64,000 nucleotides of DNA, from contig JAHZTW010000001.1 in NCBI GenBank assembly GCA_020283515.1, forward strand, positions 167,695,252 to 167,759,251, read 5' to 3'. The notes below the pieces were generated by a model, which saw only the letters and a program-made list of their open reading frames with translations, was not told where the DNA came from and ran no database searches. How positions within the stretch are numbered: position 1 is the first letter of the stretch; the number at the start of each line of letters is the position of its first letter. The position numbers and the translations under genes are program-made. Below, one piece after another: positions 24,268-36,045 of this stretch. Source of the DNA: Alliaria petiolata (lineage: Eukaryota; Streptophyta; Magnoliopsida; Brassicales; Brassicaceae).

Positions 24268-27200
24268 ATTTCACACCAAACCCCAGAAATTGGAAGAAGG
24301 AGAAGATAAGAGAAGCCCTCTCTCTCTCTCTTTTTCTTTCTTGCTCAAAAATATCGATTTAAAAAGTGAGTGGAAAGGAGAACGAAAAAAGAGAGTTTAT
24401 GTAGAAACCCAGAGGTTCTTGTTTCGCCTCATAAATACAGCTGTTTCCATCACTCTCTGTCTCTGTCTCTCTCTCTCTCTCTCTCAATTTTTTTTTTGCT
24501 TCTTCTGCTTCCTCAGTTCTTCTTCTTCTGCTTCCTCAGTTCTTCTTCTTCTTCTTCTGCTGATTCCATCAAGAAATAATTGATTACTTTTTATAGTCAC
24601 TAAGGAAACTACAAAAATGATGATTAATGTCTTTTTTAATTTCCAAAGTTCAACAGATTAATAGTATTCCCTAAAATGTTACTTAATTAACATTATCATC
24701 ATCATTGGATATTTCTATGTTTTAAAATGCGACGGAAATAACGTGAACCGTGGGATGGTGACCTATTGTTTATCTGTGGATTTGTATATCACGTTATTCC
24801 CATTTTCTCCCTATCCACACTTTTCTTCTCGTATTTCCTACGTATTTTGTATCGTATTTATGGAAATTACTCATTATTGAAAAGAGAAGAACAAAAAGTT
24901 AAACTTATTGTTATGCAGCCTACTACATGCAGTATAGATTCTGCGGAGAAAACAAAAAAAATGATAAGCATTGTTCGTTACCGTTAGATTTTAGTACTAG
25001 TATATTTTTGCTATCTGTTTCTATTGAAATAAGCATCACTTAGTAGGAATGATATAGGGATCATCAAAGATAACTAATAGGCCCATTATGTCCCGTATGA
25101 AGGAGAAGCATTAAATATAACTCAACATTACTCCATTATTGCTCTGGTTATGTAATAAGTTCATAAAAATCTTCTACAAGTCTTGTTCCTTTTTCCGGAA
25201 TAAAATCTTTTTTTTTTTGAGAAAATAATATCGTATTATTAACAAAATTGATTTCTAAACATTGTAAAATTATATGGACAAACTAAAAATAAAAGAAATT
25301 GCGAATACAATAATAATTAAAGAGAACCCAAAAAAAAAAAAAAACTGAGACGCGAAAGAAAAAAAAGTGAAAGAGAAGAACGCCATGTGTGAGAAGGGAC
25401 ACGTGTCGGTGAATGGACCGATGATGTGTTGTCCTTTAACCTGTATCCAGCTGTCACATTCATAGTCCCCACTTCCATATACGCATACGCATTTTGCTGG
25501 GACTGGGGATTATATAATTTTTATTTTAAAATATATCTACTTTACTTATTCATATTAAGAAAACACACAATTAATTGAATTTTTTTTACAAAAAACATAA
25601 TCTGCATGTATAAATTCGCTTGTAAATAAAATTAAGCTAGATACTTTAAATAAATATTATTCAAGTTTTTTTTTTCCTGCGATGTTAAAATACATACAAT
25701 GAATTATAAAATGATTAGAATTTTATGTATAATATCGATATCAAATTTGTTAAAAGCTCGTCAAAAGAAAATGAAAACAACTTACGTTTTAGCGTTGAAC
25801 ATAGCCAAGTTGTTTTCTAGCTTTGTATATTCTTCCGAAAAAACAATTCGTTTAGTAATTCAAGTGTCAGCAAGTCTGATTTAAACAGAAGTCTCTTAAC
25901 TCAACAACTCTAATAGTTCATTTGAATTTGATATAACTGTTTTAATATTTAGTCAACTAAGAGACTTCATAAAGCAAAAGACAAAACAAAGTATACTTAC
26001 TGCAGATCCGAAACAAAAAAAGAATTTCGATTTGTACACTATCTATAAAAAAACAAGAACTCTAAACACTATAGAAGACTGATCATCATTCAAAAATAAA
26101 ATAATAGTAGAGCTTTATATGCGTGAATGTGTTTTAGTATTGCAAGTTGTGTTATATTTTAATATGAGAGAATAAAAAAAAAAAAATTGTGTTACATTTT
26201 CTGGTAAGGTCAAATTTTCTAGTATCATGAATCTTTTCGGTTAAATTATCACATGATACAAACTTGGTCAGAATTATGAGAACGCTAGATAATACATACA
26301 TAACTTTTTAAAAAACTAACAAATGACAGAAACCCTCCTCGGAAGAAAAAAATATACAAGTTAAAGAAAAAAAAAACATAGAAAAATGAAGAAAACCAAT
26401 GGCCATAACAGACCGACGACCTTCCTTGATTTTCGTTTTCTCTTGTAAAAAGGGTGGAAAAAAAACGAATCGAAGAATCAGTCTATGCTCAAGAAATTAT
26501 TATATATATCTGTTACTTGAATATGCTTGAATTTGGTTTCACAAGCTTGAATTTTTTGTTTCACAAGTTTGATTTTTATTCGTAGACTTTAATGAAAAAC
26601 TTAGATATTCACAAAGTCAAACAAAATCGAAAACAAAAGATTTAATTTAGCTTTCTTTCTAATTAAATAGCTTTTTATTCAAATTATAGTTTGATCATTT
26701 TGACTATAATTTTGAGATAAAAGTGTATTCAACTTTTACATTCATCGTCGCATTCTTGACCGTATTAAGGTTTGATGATATACTCCTTCTGTTTTTAAAA
26801 TTTTTTTTTTTTTAGAATTTTTACACATATTAAGAAAACACATTAAAACTTGATAATAAATGTATGATTTGCTGTGATTAACAATTTCCTATACTTTTAT
26901 TGAAATTTATAATTTATCATTATTAACTCATAAAAATTGCATACAAAATTGAAAACTACATTTTTTTGAAACAAAATTTTTTCCTAAAACTACATCTTTT
27001 AAGGAACAGAGGGAGTATAATTTTGGGCTAGGAACGAATTTTTATAGCCTCTTTTGAATATTTCCACCTACGTGGGGGAGATTCTATTTTGGTGGTCGCA
27101 CGCATTGCTTTAGCCTTTAGTTTTAGTGAACCGACGTCATTTGTTCAAAACCCCTTCACACCGGTCATATCTCTCTCTGACAACAAACAAAAAGTTTCAA

Positions 27201-27551
27201 AGCCTCTGAAAAATCTGTGACCATAACTCCACAAGCTTCTAGAAGCTCCGGTGCGTACCTTAATTACTCGGCTTCAATATCAGACATATGTCTATCGTCT
27301 TATAGATTCACTAGAAACACATTAAGTAGTTTCGGATAAATCAGATTTACTAATGTGAATGCATCAACTGAGAAACAAATCTACACAAGTTTGAACAATA
27401 ACCGTACTCACCTCCAACTGCAATATTAAGAAATAAACAAATCAAAGTCCCTTTAACTATGCTAAAGATCAAATCTCAGTCTGGTCCATGTCTAACAGAA
27501 TCAGGGATCAACAATTAGCTCTCTATGACCAACGCTTGATCTGAGCATTTC
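24268..27551. other. Spacer between PIRL4 and NTRB with one MITE and CT repeats
   Basis: No gene is supported here. The PIRL4 leader holds CT-rich tracts (about 24463-24486) and repeated ttcttcttctgcttcctcag phrases near 24500-24545. A perfect 14-base palindrome with a heat-shock-element core lies at 27234-27247. A G-box (cacgtgtc) occurs near 25400. Confidence 0.55.
26783..27015. mobile_element. Diverged Stowaway-type MITE
   Basis: The left end begins ctccttctgtttttaaaa; the right end, reverse-complemented, begins ctccctctgttccttaaaa. TA lies outside both (26781-26782 and 27016-27017). The element is 233 bases and AT-rich, with poorly matching inner arms. It shares its end type with the element at 14825-15080. 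Confidence 0.6.
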
Positions 27552-29117
27552 TCAATCACTCTTGCCTTGCTGAGATCCAATCTCCTGTAAGTAATGCTCC
27601 GCATCCAAAGCTGCCATGCATCCTACACAATCAATCAAACGAGTTGAAATGACGATTAATATTCTATAAACAGAGTGAGATTTGAACATTGTCAAAACAA
27701 GGCTCTTAATCTTACGATTAAGTTCTCTACTAAGCAATGTTAGACCAACACACTCAAGGAAGACTAACTCCAACACAAAAACCTTGGCTTGCATCAACTA
27801 TTGTTAATTAAGTACAAAAGCAACTTAACTTCAAAAGCACAAATTTTTGTTCTCGCAATGGAAGTAAGTTGCACACAAATTCAAGCAGTTCTAAATAGCT
27901 AAAAATTTAAAACAACAGAGTTGCTCACATAACTAAAATAACTAACCAAAAAACACTTCTTTTATAAACACTGTTGCAACATTTGAGGATTAAAAAGCTA
28001 AGGGAGAAAGTAGAGAGAACTAACCAGTTCCTGCCGCTGTGATCGCCTGTCTATACTTTTTGTCCTGGACATCGCCGGCGGCAAAAACTCCGGCAACGCT
28101 AGTCTGTGTAGTGCCGGGCTTCGTCACCACATAACCATCTGAATCTAGCTCAACCGCACCATCAAGAAACTTGGTTGCTGGCTCATGACCAATGGCAAAG
28201 AACAATCCAGAAACTTTCAAATCCGAAACCTCTCCAGTAACCACATTCTTCACCTTCAACCCCCCGAGAACGCCGCCTCTTTCCGCGTCTCCGTAAGCCC
28301 CCACAACCGTCGAGTTCCAAATCACGTCGATCTTAGGGTTTGACAGAGCTCGCTGCTGCATAATCTTAGACGCCCTGAAAGCGTCTCTCCTATGGATTAT
28401 ATGCACTTTGGATCCGTATTTGGTGAGGAAATTCGCCTCTTCCATTGCCGAATCGCCTCCGCCGATAACCGCAAGAGGTTTGTCACGGAAAATCGGGGCG
28501 GCTCCGTCGCAGACAGCACAAGCGGAGATTCCGCGGTTCCAGAAACCTCCCGAACCTTCACCAGATCCAGCGAAGCTAAGCCGCTTGGCCACGGCTCCCG
28601 TAGCAAGGATCACGGCGTCGGCGAGAACGGCTCTGGAATCTGTGAACAGCTTAAACGGTTTCGACGAGAAATCGACCTTGGTCACCGTCTCCGTGAAGAT
28701 CGTGGTGCCGAACCGCTCCGATTGCTTCCGGAACTTGTCCGTGAGCTCCGCGCCGAGAATACCTTCGGGAAACCCAGGGAAATTCTCGACATCGGTGGTG
28801 GTTGTTAACTGGCCGCCGGGAGCGATGTTGTTAGCCATCCATCCTTCGAAGAGAAGAGGCTTAAGCTCCGCCCTAGCCGCGTAAATCGCCGCCGTGTGAG
28901 CAGCCGGGCCACTACCCACAATGCAGAGCCTAGTGTTGTGAGTTTCAAGGCCATTCATGACGGCGGATGAAGAAAACGCGGGGGCTAGAGACGGCGGTTG
29001 CGGCTGAGAGATGGTGGATCCAAGCCGTGCAACGCTTCGTGCTCTGCTTATCAAAGTCTTTAAAAACCTTGAACGATTCAAACAACGACTCATTTCGGAA
29101 CGAATACACAAATACAC
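27552..29117 (-). CDS. NTRB: NADPH-dependent thioredoxin reductase (NTRA/NTRB type)
   Basis: A flavoenzyme that passes electrons from NADPH to h- and o-type thioredoxins in cytosol and mitochondria. Exons: 29117-28025 and 27622-27552, joined in phase. Motifs: FAD-binding GSGPAAHTAAIYAARAE; TTTTDVENFPGFPEGI; redox-active CAVC; NADPH-binding GGGDSAMEEANFL with HRRD; and C-terminal FAAGDVQDKKYRQAITAAGTG. Three in-frame starts are possible: 29117 (387 residues), 29093 (379) and 28958 (334, beginning MNGLETHN). The longer forms add a basic, serine- and arginine-rich extension of the mitochondrial presequence kind, and the shortest would be cytosolic, so alternative starts could give dual targeting, as reported for Arabidopsis NTRs. 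Recalled counterpart: At4g35460. No lesions. Confidence 0.94.
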
Positions 29118-29514
29118 AAAGACCTTTTTGATTTTAATGATTTTTTTTCCTTTGTATAATTATATTTTATAGTAAAAATGAGATGTCTTAATTCTCGGGT
29201 TTTAATATTTAAGCTTTTGCATAAATATGTAAAACTTGGGGAGGACGTCGAGAATTTGGGACAACAGTCACAAGACAAGAATAGAATCACTTTGATATGA
29301 AGTAGTTGATTGCTCTTCCTTTCTCTTACTTGACTTTTGATGAAATGAAAAACAACATAAGAGACAATGTAGAAGGAGAGAGAGAAACTGATCAAACACC
29401 AGTAAATAAAAATAAAAAAGTATACAAAAGTCTGTGAAATTGGTTCAGTGACACACAAATGACAAATCCCTCAGAGACAATATGAGCTTCGACCTTCCTT
29501 TTTTAACCCAAGCT
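29118..29514. other. AKR2 3' flank and NTRB 5' flank
   Basis: About 400 AT-rich bases between two head-to-tail minus-strand genes. A short open minus frame (29458-29090) is mostly hydrophobic low-complexity sequence and is not taken as a gene. Confidence 0.55.
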
Positions 29515-31505
29515 TCAAAGGAATGCATCCTTCTCAAGCAGCTTCACCACCTCCAGCTGGTTGTTGAGCTTGGCCACATCAATGGGTGTCTTCTCGTCTA
29601 GGTTTTGCAGAGTGCTGCAACCACACACACAACACAAACACACACAAAGCGTATATATAACTTAGCCGTGACACATTGTTTAATGGAGTCGTTTCTCTAC
29701 AAGTAAAGTGTTGTGAGACTTACACTGCAGCACCATTCTCTAGGAGAAGGCTTACACACTCTTTCCTCCCGTAACCAGCAGCGTAATGCAGAGGTGTGTT
29801 CTTGTTTTTGTCAACTGCGTTAACACTTGCTCCAGCATCAATAAGAACTTGAGCACATTTCAACTGTGATAGGAAAACAATACGGTCAAACTCAGTTCAA
29901 TCCACAGGTATAAAGAAAAATGTTAAAGCAATCCCCCCAATTTCATCTCATTCTTCTTTCACTAAATATTTAATCATGCTACAAGTAATCGTGTCATGAA
30001 ACTCGTAGATGTAGTGGACCCGTGACTTCTCTACCAAGTGAATGATGATATAGATTCTTAACTTGAGCAGTTTATGAAAGAAAAGAGAACCACCTAAAAT
30101 CCGAATATTTAATTTCCCTGGATGGATAAGAGACTTGCATACCTCGCCGTATCCACAAGCAAAATGCAATGCCGTCCTTCCCTCAGAATCTTCTTCATCT
30201 TTGTTACCACCAGATGCCAAAGCATTTTTCAAACCCTAATTGAATCAACAAATCAAAGAGTCGAACAAAACAAGTTGTTGAATGATGAAATAGAGTGAGA
30301 AAAATGGCAAAGTAGGATGCGGCCTACCTCAACATCACCAAGACTGGCAGTTTGATGAACAATAGACTCTTCTTCTTCTTCACCTTCTTCTGCTACTTCG
30401 GGTTCAGCTGAAGCAGTCTGCTCTGGCAAGCCAACAACAGGCATACCCATTGCTTCACCAAGCTTTTTCAACACATCTTTATCATTCCAGTACCTAATAC
30501 CAAAATAAAAAACATCTTCCTCCATGAGCAAAAACAAACATAAACAGAAGCAAGCCTTACAATTTCCATAGAAACATTTTAAGAAAAAAAAAAAGGTTTT
30601 TATCACCCACTTCATCATGGCAGAAGGACCACCAGCATCAATCTCATCTAGTATAGGCTTCAGCTCTGGATCTTCTTTCAACCGAGCCATACGCTCAGTA
30701 AAGTGCTCCGCTGTTTCAGGGTTCGAGAAAGCATCCAAAAAAGGAGACATTTGTGGATCCTGAAGGCAAAAGAAAAAAAAACAGACAGCAGAGATTCATT
30801 CAAAGCCAACCAAAGTAGCGGAGACGGAATATATATTTCCTAGTTTTTCTCACCTGCACTAAGGCGTTACCAAGTCGCTCCGCCATTGTCTGAAATTCGG
30901 GGTTATGCATAACCTGCTGCATTGTGCTGACATACTGTTGTGGATCGATGTTAGGGAAACCTCCTCCCTGAGCTGCGTTTGGAATGGATCTCTGAAGCTG
31001 CTCAGCCAAATGGTTAAATGCAGGATCTTTAGCTATCTGCTCAGCCAATTCTCTGATGCTTGGATCCTACAAACACCCACCAAAACCCATCAATTGAAAA
31101 CTCCAACAAGATAAGCTTTTTCAATTTAGCTACAACAAAGGGCACTTACGTTGAGGACACCGGCTATATTTGAGAAATCGAAAGCATTGAAATTCAGGCC
31201 AGGATTTGCTGGTGAAGGTGAGCTCCCAGAGGCTGATTCAGGTTTAGGACTCTTATTCTCCTCCGTCGATTCGGTTTTCTCATCTACAGTGAACAAACAT
31301 ACAATTCTCTAATCTCGGAGATGCAGAAAAAACCAGTCACCATATCCGACTAGAAACGATTAGATTAGTGATTGAAAATACAAAAAAAAATCAATCGATA
31401 ACTATCGCAGATCAGATTGTATCTACGAAGGAGATTTGAGAACAACACTGGGTGAAAGTAAATGGTACCTGAAGGAGGCGGAATTTTCTCTGAATTGGAA
31501 GCCAT
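29515..31505 (-). CDS. AKR2: AKR2, ankyrin-repeat targeting factor for chloroplast outer-envelope proteins
   Basis: AKR2 is a cytosolic chaperone that binds new outer-envelope membrane proteins and carries them to chloroplasts. Eight exons: 31505-31469, 31283-31150, 31066-30854, 30759-30611, 30493-30328, 30235-30143, 29863-29724, 29614-29515. They join in phase to 343 residues, the family length. The N-terminal region is rich in P, E, S and T; two central STI1-like segments with DPxF/NPE motifs follow (DPAFNHLAEQL, NPEFQTMAERL, NPETAEHFTERM); then an acidic stretch (EEGEEEEES); then C-terminal ankyrin repeats from about residue 245 (GRTALHFACGYGE, NKNTPLHYAAGYGR). The end LLEKDAFL is typical. 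No lesion. Recalled counterpart: At4g35450. Its start is about 700 bases from the divergent CLC-E start. Confidence 0.95.
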
Positions 31506-32200
31506 TAGATAAAACTTAAACCCTAAAACAAACAAACAATAGATTCACAAAAAATTATTCAGAAGAAGCATGCAAATGGAATCAACAGGACTAAGTGAAA
31601 TAAATCGTAGAAGGAAGATAAAGAGACGGAGGTGAGACCAATCAAAGAGAAATGAGTAAAACCAGAAGAGGAAGAGAAGAAGAAGAGGAAGAGGAATTAA
31701 CCCGAGAAGACAACGTTGTGGTGGCAAACGCACAAGAAAGACGAAAACAGATAATCAATCTTTTTAAAAAATTTTAATATGTCGACAGAAAAATAAAATA
31801 ATTTATTACAATTATTTATCAGCTGGATTGGATTAGATTGGAAAGAAGACGACGCACAACAGCCACTGCTTCCATTGAAGTTTGAACCTAAAGGCAACAG
31901 TTTTTATCTTAAATAAAAAAAAACATATATATATTGTAGGCCCAAAACATCTACGCTATTTGGGCCCAGCTTCCGCCTTCTTCACAACCACGGTAAATCC
32001 ATTTTGATTGGGGATTTAGGATTAAACCGAACAAAGCAAGCCCACGGTTAGGAATGTGAACCGGAAATTAATATGCTGACTTGTAGTGGGGGAGCCTGAG
32101 CCACGTCAGATTTATGATTTTCTTTCGGTAACGAACGTTATAGGATCCAATTATCCGTTAATGGATTAACACGTGTCACTTCTCTCGGAAGCAGCTGTTC
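31506..32200. promoter_or_regulatory. Divergent promoter region between AKR2 and CLC-E
   Basis: 695 bases separate two genes read in opposite directions. The AKR2 side is GA/CT-rich. The CLC-E side carries an ACGTGTC (G-box-like) at 32171-32177, about 25 bases before the ATG. No clear TATA box was seen on either side. Confidence 0.45.
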
Positions 32201-35200
32201 ATGGCAGCCACGCCTGCGCTCTGTGCTGCTCTCCGATCTCCCTTCTCCTCCCGGAAATTCTCTCCGATTCGCAAAACCATCGCTCCTTTCCAGATCAATG
32301 TCGTTGCTTCACCGTTGTCCTCACTGTCCTCGTTTTCATTGCCTTGGCTGTTCCGTTCCGTCGCTACCGACGGCAGACTTTTCCCGCGCTCGCCGGCGGC
32401 GAAGCAGCAAGTTGATCAGGATGAGGCTGGATTCGATCAACCGCCGTCTCAAGAGCTTGCGATAGCGTCGGCGTGTTTGGTTGGTGTTCTCACCGGAATT
32501 AGTGTGGTTCTATTCAACAATTGCGTTCACTTGCTCCGAGACTTCTCCTGGGATGGGATTCCTGATCGTGGAGCTTCGTGGCTTAGAGAAGCACCGATCG
32601 GGTCCATTTGGTTGCGCGTTATCCTTGTCCCGACTATCGGCGGTTTGCTGGTCAGCGTCCTCAATCAGCTTCGAGAAGCTGCTGGAGATTCCGTCGCAGA
32701 TTCTGATATGGCTAGTTCGAGTCTCGATTGTTTAAAGGCAGTGCTGCGTCCCGTCCTTAAGGCTGTTGCCGCATGTGTGACACTCGGGACCGGAAATTCG
32801 CTGGGGCCTGAAGGTCCTAGTGTTGAAATTGGAGCTTCAATCGCAAAAGGAGTAAATTCTCTCTTCAATAAAAGTCCTCAAACTGGGCTCCCACTTCTTG
32901 CCGCTGGCTCAGCCTCTGGAATTTCCTCTGGTTTGTTCATCACTATCTATCCAATAATACCATCTCTGATTCTTGCTTGAATACGAAGTGCATGTTTGCT
33001 TTCTTTTGAGTTAGAAGTTCAGAAGACTTGGATAGCAACTAACTCAAAGCAGATTAAGCTCATTTATCAAAGACTTTGCTTTTGTACAGGGTTCAATGCA
33101 GCTGTTGCTGGATGCTTCTTTGCAGTTGAGTCCGTTTTGTGGCCTTCATCAAGTGATTCATCAATGTCACTTCCAAACACAACTTCAATGGTTATTCTTA
33201 GTGCTGTTACTGCTTCTGTGGTGTCAGAAATCGGCCTTGGCTCTGAACCTGCATTTAAGGTTCCTGACTATGACTTCCGCTCTCCTGGAGGTAATGTACA
33301 TCGCTATTCTTATGCTTTCATCCTTGTCCTCTTGTTGGAAAATTTTGCAGTGCTGTTAATGATAGCTATTCATTGATTTGCAGAACTTCCACTCTATCTT
33401 TTATTGGGCGCTCTGTGTGGCTTGGTCTCGTTGGCATTATCTCGATGTACATCATCCATGACATCTGCTGTTGACAGTCTTAACAAGGATGCTGGGATAC
33501 CAAAGGCTGTATTTCCTGTAATGGGTGGCTTAACTGTTGGTATAATAGCTTTGGTATACCCTGAAGTCTTATATTGGGGTTTAGAGAACGTGGATATTTT
33601 GTTGGAATCTCGTCCATTTGTGAAGGGCCTTTCAGCTGATCTTTTGCTACAGCTGGTAGCGGTCAAGATAGCAGCAACCGCATTGTGTCGGGCTTCAGGA
33701 CTGGTCGGTGGATAATATGCTCCTTCTCTCTTTATTGGAGGGGCAGCAGGAATGGCCTATGGAAAGTTTATTGGACTTGCTTTGGCTCAGAATCCTGAAA
33801 TCCATCTCTCTATCCTGGAAGTGGCATCGCCACAAGCTTATGGTCTGGTACTGTTCTTTTGTAGTCAATATTTCAAACTTGAATATTGCCTTAAGTTCAG
33901 AGTCCCTTGATTGTTTACCTGCCAAAACTTTCAATAAAGACAAACGAAAAAAAATAATATTTCCTGGTTAACTGAGAACTGGATGCTAAAATTTTGCAGC
34001 TTCATTGCCAATGATTCTGTTCGTCTCATTGTTTCACAGGTTGGAATGGCTGCTACACTTGCGGGGGTTTGTCAAGTTCCTCTTACATCGGTACTACTGC
34101 TATTTGAACTTACACAGGACTATCGTATAGTGTTACCCCTACTGGGAGCTGTAGGCATGTCGTCATGGATTACATCTGGACAATCAAAGAGACAAGAAAC
34201 TAGCGAAACAAAAGAAACGAGGAAAAGAAAGAGCCAGGAAGCTGTACAGCCTCTGAGGACATCTGATGATGGATCATCAACGAATAACCTTTGTGAAGTT
34301 GAAAGTTCTCTTTGCATTGATGACTCAAGCATCCAAGCTGAGGAGCTGCCGAAGAGTATCTTTGTCTCAGAAGCCATGCGAACAAGATTTGCCACAGTTA
34401 TGTTGAGCACTTCTCTGGAAGAGGCAATAACTCGTATGCTGATAGAGAAACAATCATGTGCTTTGATTGTTGATCCTGACAATATCTTTCTAGGTCTGCT
34501 TACACTTTCAGACATTCTGGAATTCAGCAAAGCAAGAAAAGAAGGCAACAAAGGACCCAAGGTACGAATTTGAATAGTCTGTTCTTGCCTCAACCTTTGA
34601 AATAACTGTATCCATCTTGTGGTAACCTGATCAAATAATGGAACCATTTCTTTGGTTTAGGAGTTTTTTGTTAATGAAATATATTCGAAGAGCGGAGGAG
34701 GATGTAAAGTGTCGTGGACTGTTACACCTGATATGGATCTTCTAGCTGCCCAAACAATCATGAACAAGCATGAAATTTCTCATGTTCCTGTCGTTTCAGG
34801 CAGCATTGATTCTCACAGAAGACACCCTGTTGGGGTCCTAGATAAAGAATGTATCACTGTAACACGCAGGTAAATCTACATCTGTCTTCCCTCAGTGTAA
34901 CGTCTTCGTATGGAAATTTTTGATCTTCTTCTCTCATTTCACCGAGTCTTACATATGGCAAGAGTACGTGTGGAGAGTCGTGAGTTCCTATAACTTGAGC
35001 TGCCAAGTTACCCATACCGGTTTGCTAGATTATTTATTCTTAATACAGTCAACTATATCTAGAGTTAATACCAAAGCTATTGACCCAGTGAACAAGTTTC
35101 CTCAATTCATTTGAAACTTTTCTGTGCATTTCTGCTTTTGTCCTGTGTAGATGCTGCGCCGGAAATGATACTGGTTTTTCTAATTTTCTTTATCTCGTTT

Positions 35201-35241
35201 GATCTGGCAGAGCTCTAGCAACCAGAATGTTCCTCGACTGA
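32201..35241 (+). pseudogene. CLC-E: CLC-E chloride-channel family protein with an internal nonsense codon
   Basis: CLC-e is a thylakoid-membrane member of the CLC anion channel/transporter family. Exons: 32201-32930, 33090-33290, 33384-33847, 34040-34561, 34661-34869, 35211-35241, joining in phase to 719 codons. An N-terminal transit-like region is rich in S, R and P. CLC motifs GNSLGPEGPSVEIGA (GxGPxxP region) and GFNAAVAGCFFAVE are present, and two CBS domains follow (SEAMRTRF, and SHVPVVSG). Codon 421 at 33713-33715 is TAA where the family has a tyrosine (LVGG-stop-YAPSLFIGG, normally GGYYAPS). This is a single-base TAT-to-TAA change. It lies immediately before the conserved GxFxP-type segment and would remove the last membrane helices and both CBS domains. 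The rest is well preserved, so the lesion is young, or an error. Confidence 0.9.
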
Positions 35242-36045
35242 GTCAATTCTCTGCATTCGTAAACGGGGTTGCTTTATAACTTTTCTTGAGCTAACCAGGA
35301 TGATTTCAATCTTTTTCTTCTGTGAGGCACTGGGCCAAATTTTGTTCCTTATATTAAGAGACTTGGGGTGCAGCGTGGATAGAAGTTCTTCTTCTGCATC
35401 TGTTGGTTGAAATGGTGGAAGCTCCATATTCCGCTTAAGGTGTTGAGCAATCCAAAGGGAATACACACATGGAACGTGGGTACTGAGAAAATCTTCAGAA
35501 GTTTTTTTTGAGTCTAAAGATACTGTGCTCAAGTGATTGATTACCATTACATATTATTTTTTACAGATTGTTACTGTAGCTTACTCAATATTTGTCTATT
35601 TTGTAAATGGCTAGTTGGCTAATTGTATCATATTGAGGAAAGTTTTGACTACTTGAAGACTATGACAGTGTCAACAATTATAAGGGTTTCCCTTTTCCAT
35701 TATTTTCTATTTTGAAGAACATGAATCTTTATAGGAACTCCGGATTTTCTTGAAATCCAACACTGAAATGCCCTTATATTTGGCGTCTCTCTCGCTGTGA
35801 CCCGCAAGGGCAAAGTTATATGGAGGTTTTCATCCAAGCAAATTCCTAGAGAAAACAGTGGGCAGGCCATTGTGGTGATTAACCAATTAACGTCCTGAAA
35901 CCATTTTTTGGGTGAGGAATAAGCAGACCACATGGGTTGAATGACCTACCTAATCCGTACTTACCTCCAGCATGGTATTGCTAGTACCCTTTTAACACGC
36001 ATGCTATATAACTATTCGGGGTGTGATTCCTATCGTTACCGGAGA
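35242..36045. other. CLC-E 3' flank and TKPR1 upstream region
   Basis: No gene is recognised. Minus-strand open frames at 35547-35215 (110 codons, overlapping the CLC-E end) and 35933-35700 match nothing I know. A TATA-like tatataac lies at about 36004-36011, very close to the TKPR1 ATG. Confidence 0.45.

Noticed and set aside
35215..35547. 110-codon minus-strand open frame beside the end of CLC-E
   Set aside because: It overlaps the CLC-E 3' end, has no recognised family and no splice partners; probably chance.
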